Origin: Hirudinaria manillensis
Taxonomy: Eukaryota > Annelida > Clitellata > Hirudinida > Hirudinidae
Assembly: GCA_034509925.1 (NCBI GenBank)
Contig: CM067530.1
Location: 8,217,501 to 8,281,500, forward strand
Direction of reading: 5' to 3'
DNA length: 64,000 bases
Every line of letters begins with the position of its first letter. The stretch's first letter is position 1. Below are positions 61,301 through 64,000 of this stretch, in pieces. The translations under genes were made by a program, and so were the position numbers. The notes beneath the pieces were generated by a model, which ran no database searches, was not told the DNA's origin, and saw only the letters and a program-made list of their open reading frames with translations.

Positions 61301-63888
61301 GTAATAATTTTAATGATAACAATAATAATAATAATTTTTAAAGGTGTATTGGCCATAATACTAGTTCATTTATAAGGTGTCGTCAGGAGAGAGCATCAGA
61401 ATATATATCCAGAAATGACAGCACTGTTTCAACATTCCTATCTCTTTATTAATCAAATAACCTTCACTCTATGGAGGAGTTTTCTCGGTTTTTTATTGGA
61501 GCTCTTAACGCCTGAAAAAACAAAATGTCGTGGGGGAGAACAATCAATGGATAATGGCGGACGTAATATCATTAATTATGTTGGCCAATCAAAATAGGCA
61601 AAAATTCTTGAATCTGTATTAAATAATTTTCAACATAAGGCAGCTACAATAATCCACAATAATATATTGTTAACATGGCTTAAGATATTTCTTATCTTAT
61701 TTTTACCTAAAGAAGATTTTAATCCGCTTGAATGATTGGGTCAGGCAACTGTTATTGTCCTTAACCTAATTGCACTGAATCTTTATCACATTTACAAATT
61801 TAATTTCAAATACTATGAACAAAAAAAAAAGATGTGCAGATAATGTCAATTAAATGGAAAAAGACTTATTGAAAACTTCTAAAGCTATTGAAAAGGGCGC
61901 AAGTTTTAGGCATACTAAAAACAATATGATATCCCAATTTAATGCATTACAACAAAGTCATAAATTCATAAAAATTGGAGGTCCGCAAATGCATAGAAAA
62001 GCCATTTAAAAAAGAAAAGGTTGAAGGATTTCTTGTCATTATGTATTAAAGATGACAAAATGATTTTTGATGATATGAAGTTGCGATGAAATATATTCAA
62101 CATATTGTTGGATCCCTAGATCCAGATAATTGAAGAATAATTAAAATTATATTGCGGATTAATTAATTAAATAATTAAATTAAATAATTATTTAATTTAT
62201 TGGCAATATAATTTGATGATTGATTAAAGTCTTTGGTTATGAATCTCGACAAATAGAGTTATCTCGAAAATCAGAGCGAGAGTTAGAGAAACAGCAGATT
62301 TCAAGACTTAATCAATTAAGCATTGTACATCTTCCAAGGCATCTGAACACTTCAAATAAACCTGACCTTCTATAATTAGTTTGAGGACCCCGGGTTATTA
62401 CAATATATTGTAATAGAAGTTGGTTTGCCGGGAAAGATTGGTCAGAGGGATTTGAAACAGAAGATAGGGATACATATAATAATTGAACCAAAATGAGTTG
62501 ATTGTCATTTAATCGTGAGGGGGCAAAGTGAAACAAAACTCCAAACATATTTGTGTCGAGTAATTTACCGCAACGATAATGCTGTTCATTCATGTCATTC
62601 ATTTCGATATAGACGTATTCATTATCTTTTGACGGATATAGCTCAAATGAGGAATTGTTCATCATAACAGAACCTCTGTTGAACAGAAATCACTTGTTTA
62701 TTTATTTGTAAACATCCTTATGGTAGGTATAATCGATTAATTCGATTGCTAATATTTTGTTAAGATTAAAGTTTTATTAAGTTTTATCAACGCATGTTGA
62801 ATAAGCGAACTTCAATCCATTGCAGAGACTGACAGCAACTTTGGAAGAGGCATGGTCGATCACGTGACCGTGGTAATAGCAGAACAAGTCGGCCTGAGCG
62901 TAAAATACGACTTTGGCCCAGTTTTAACCAATAACTTATTAGTCAATGGAATAATTTACGATTGCTTGCTGATTAATTGCAAAGAAAGGATATTTTAATA
63001 AATTTATTTATTTAATCATACTTTCTTGGAATTGCTGATTATGATTCCGTCTTTTGTTGTTCTAGACTCTTGGTAGTTCTTTGAAAACAGCAAACTAGAA
63101 CATCAAAGCAATGTTGCATTAGAAGGTGTCAGATAACAAAATAAAAGATAAAAGCGAAAATGAATATGTATTTTTCCATATTAATCTCCGATTTAAACTT
63201 AATTGCCACACTTGTCATCACATGCTATTGAATTATTTACGATAAAGCAACAAATACAATGATGGTATTTTTTCCCAAGCATTTTATCGATTTGCCCTGG
63301 ATTTCCCGAGTCAGGAAATAGGGTGGGGTTTGGATAGGGTCGAGTTTTTGGCCTGATTGGTTAGGTACTAATGACCCCCACATGTGAGTTGTCTTTCCTA
63401 TCACTTATCTTCTTGTTTTTGAAACATTTCCTCTAATTCAACTCTAATTATCTAATTGTTTTAGTGGCTGCTAACGTATTCCTTTGGAGACTTAATGACA
63501 TAAATCCTCCAGCGAATGCTAGTCGGACCATAAATTCCCGAGGCATGATTCTCTGAAATATTTTAATGTTTAAATAACATTACTGTTTTTATTTTTTAAT
63601 TTGATTTATTAATGGTTTACATTGATGCGGAGGGGACTTCCATCATCCAAGAAATAACTGATCCGAGCTCTCGTGCGCCATGTTTTTGCTTGTGCTTCGA
63701 ATATTAATGGAATTATTTAATTAATAAATTATTAACTGAAATTAGTATTACTATAATAAATTGTACGCGACGTTTGTTCTTTATGATAGAAACAAAATTA
63801 TAAATTAATATGGCCATTAATAATTGCAAATGAATGTACCTAATGACAATAAAGTCAGGACTAAATTTATCAATTTATCATTTTTCAT
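55353..63888 (-). CDS. Secreted ADAM-like (reprolysin) metalloproteinase, array copy A
   Basis: Same plan as copy C. 18 exons, 635 residues: 63888-63840, 63688-63621, 63552-63476, 63094-63022, 62893-62811, 62675-62569, 61511-61462, 61256-61197, 60896-60825, 60718-60540, 60447-60366, 60221-60085, 60028-59854, 56518-56423, 56126-56004, 55942-55761, 55704-55515, 55457-55353. The start follows gccacc and gives signal peptide [16 protein letters not shown]. The propeptide has [10 protein letters not shown], cysteine switch RCGV and furin site RVKR (the last R begins the next exon). Zinc site [12 protein letters not shown], Met-turn CLMEAY. Disintegrin start [15 protein letters not shown], loop VGYCD. 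The Cys-rich domain ends [10 protein letters not shown], then a short tail and TAG, with no transmembrane segment. Intron 13 (59853-56519) is swollen by a gypsy-type fossil and a MITE; intron 6 contains a solo LTR. The donor after exon 60447-60366 is probably GC. Confidence 0.87.
56600..59424 (+). mobile_element. Broken Ty3/gypsy LTR retrotransposon fossil (pol part plus 3' LTR)
   Basis: Lies antisense in intron 13 of metalloproteinase gene A. Parts in order: reverse transcriptase (about 56650-57130), RNase H (about 57400-57720), integrase with its zinc-finger and core (about 58100-58800) and C-terminal tail to about 59195, a polypurine tract (about 59194-59206) and one LTR (59207-59424). The 5' LTR, gag and protease are absent, and the remaining pol frame is interrupted about three or four times. 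The start is approximate. With only one LTR, age cannot be taken from LTR divergence; the modest number of breaks suggests a fairly recent, dead copy. Confidence 0.9.
59207..59424 (+). repeat. 3' LTR of the gypsy fossil
   Basis: 218 bases beginning TGTTAGATCCC right after a purine-rich tract and ending CCCCGGGTTACAACA. It shows the usual TG...CA ends, and an AATAAA-like word occurs inside. Confidence 0.75.
59532..59775. mobile_element. Small MITE with imperfect inverted ends, piggyBac-like
   Basis: About 245 bases. The left end (tttagtgcccaacggggggg, then tacaa and gtac) matches the reverse complement of the right end (cccttggatgcccagggg, then gtccaa and gtac) over about 30 bases with mismatches and a small gap. 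The TTA-CCCTT...TGCCCA pattern recalls piggyBac-family ends, but exact TTAA target duplications are not preserved. No coding capacity. Confidence 0.5.
62106..62402. mobile_element. Solo LTR related to the gypsy fossil's LTR
   Basis: 297 bases starting TGTTGGATCCC and ending CCCCGGGTTATTACA, flanked by the four-base repeat atat (62102-62105 and 62403-62406). Its ends match the LTR at 59207-59424 and both carry an attaatta-rich block, but the middles differ, so it is a related subfamily and not the same insertion. It lies in intron 6 of gene A. Confidence 0.65.
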
Positions 63889-64000
63889 GGTGGCATTTTA
63901 TGTTTATGTATAATTTTGTGCAATCGTATGACGTTATGCAGAGTGGGAGCGTTTTTAAGAAATAACTAATATCTTAGGAATATAAATGATTGACCGACAT
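63889..64000. other. 5' flank of metalloproteinase gene A
   Basis: Only 112 bases to the window edge. It should hold leader and promoter sequence of gene A. No element is identified. Confidence 0.3.

Noticed and set aside
55353-63888. Gene A as a pseudogene because of its transposon load
   Set aside because: All 18 exons found have good splice sites, consistent phase and intact zinc and cysteine motifs. The mobile elements lie wholly within introns.
1-64000. tRNA, rRNA or CRISPR-like features
   Set aside because: No cloverleaf with A and B box spacing, no rRNA-like block and no spaced-repeat array was seen. The tandem repeats present lack unique spacers.

Overview
The window is spliced, AT-rich animal DNA. 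Introns are mostly 60-1,500 bases with GT-AG borders, coding blocks are GC-richer than their surroundings, and (AAT)n/(ATT)n repeats are common. Every recognisable gene is a conserved animal gene. Together with the secreted reprolysin family this fits a lophotrochozoan invertebrate. A leech-like annelid is my best guess, but that is inference from overall style and not from a diagnostic sequence.

Layout. (1) 420-4447, plus strand: the 3' two thirds of a lysosomal alpha-mannosidase gene (MAN2B1 type), entering from the left edge. (2) 4756-8125, minus strand: a complete 16-exon FTSJ3/SPB1 rRNA 2'-O-methyltransferase gene, tail to tail with the mannosidase. (3) 10587-26195, plus strand: a complete 22-exon neuron navigator gene of about 1,780 residues with a C-terminal AAA domain and no CH domain. 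(4) 30331-36226, minus strand: a complete 7-exon Quaking/HOW-type STAR RNA-binding protein whose last exon matches the nuclear isoform. (5) 37574-40335, minus strand: a 5'-truncated CR1/Jockey-like LINE between 9-base target-site duplications. (6) 43109-63888, minus strand: a head-to-tail array of three secreted ADAM-like (M12B, reprolysin) metalloproteinase genes, called A (55353-63888), B (50025-54213) and C (43109-49037). Each encodes signal peptide, propeptide with an RXKR furin site, zinc protease, disintegrin-like and cysteine-rich domains, and then stops with no membrane anchor, the plan of class P-III snake-venom metalloproteinases.

The array also holds fossils. A broken Ty3/gypsy element with one LTR lies antisense in intron 13 of gene A, a related solo LTR lies in intron 6 of gene A, a short piggyBac-like MITE lies beside the gypsy element, and a decayed exon-intron-exon relic of a fourth copy lies between genes A and B.

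The most notable biology is this protease array. The copies share exon phases and many exact exon lengths, but they differ in the propeptide cysteine-switch position, in the disintegrin loop and in their C-terminal tails. I rebuilt exon models by hand from reading-frame phase, splice consensus and family alignment; none has been checked against transcripts.
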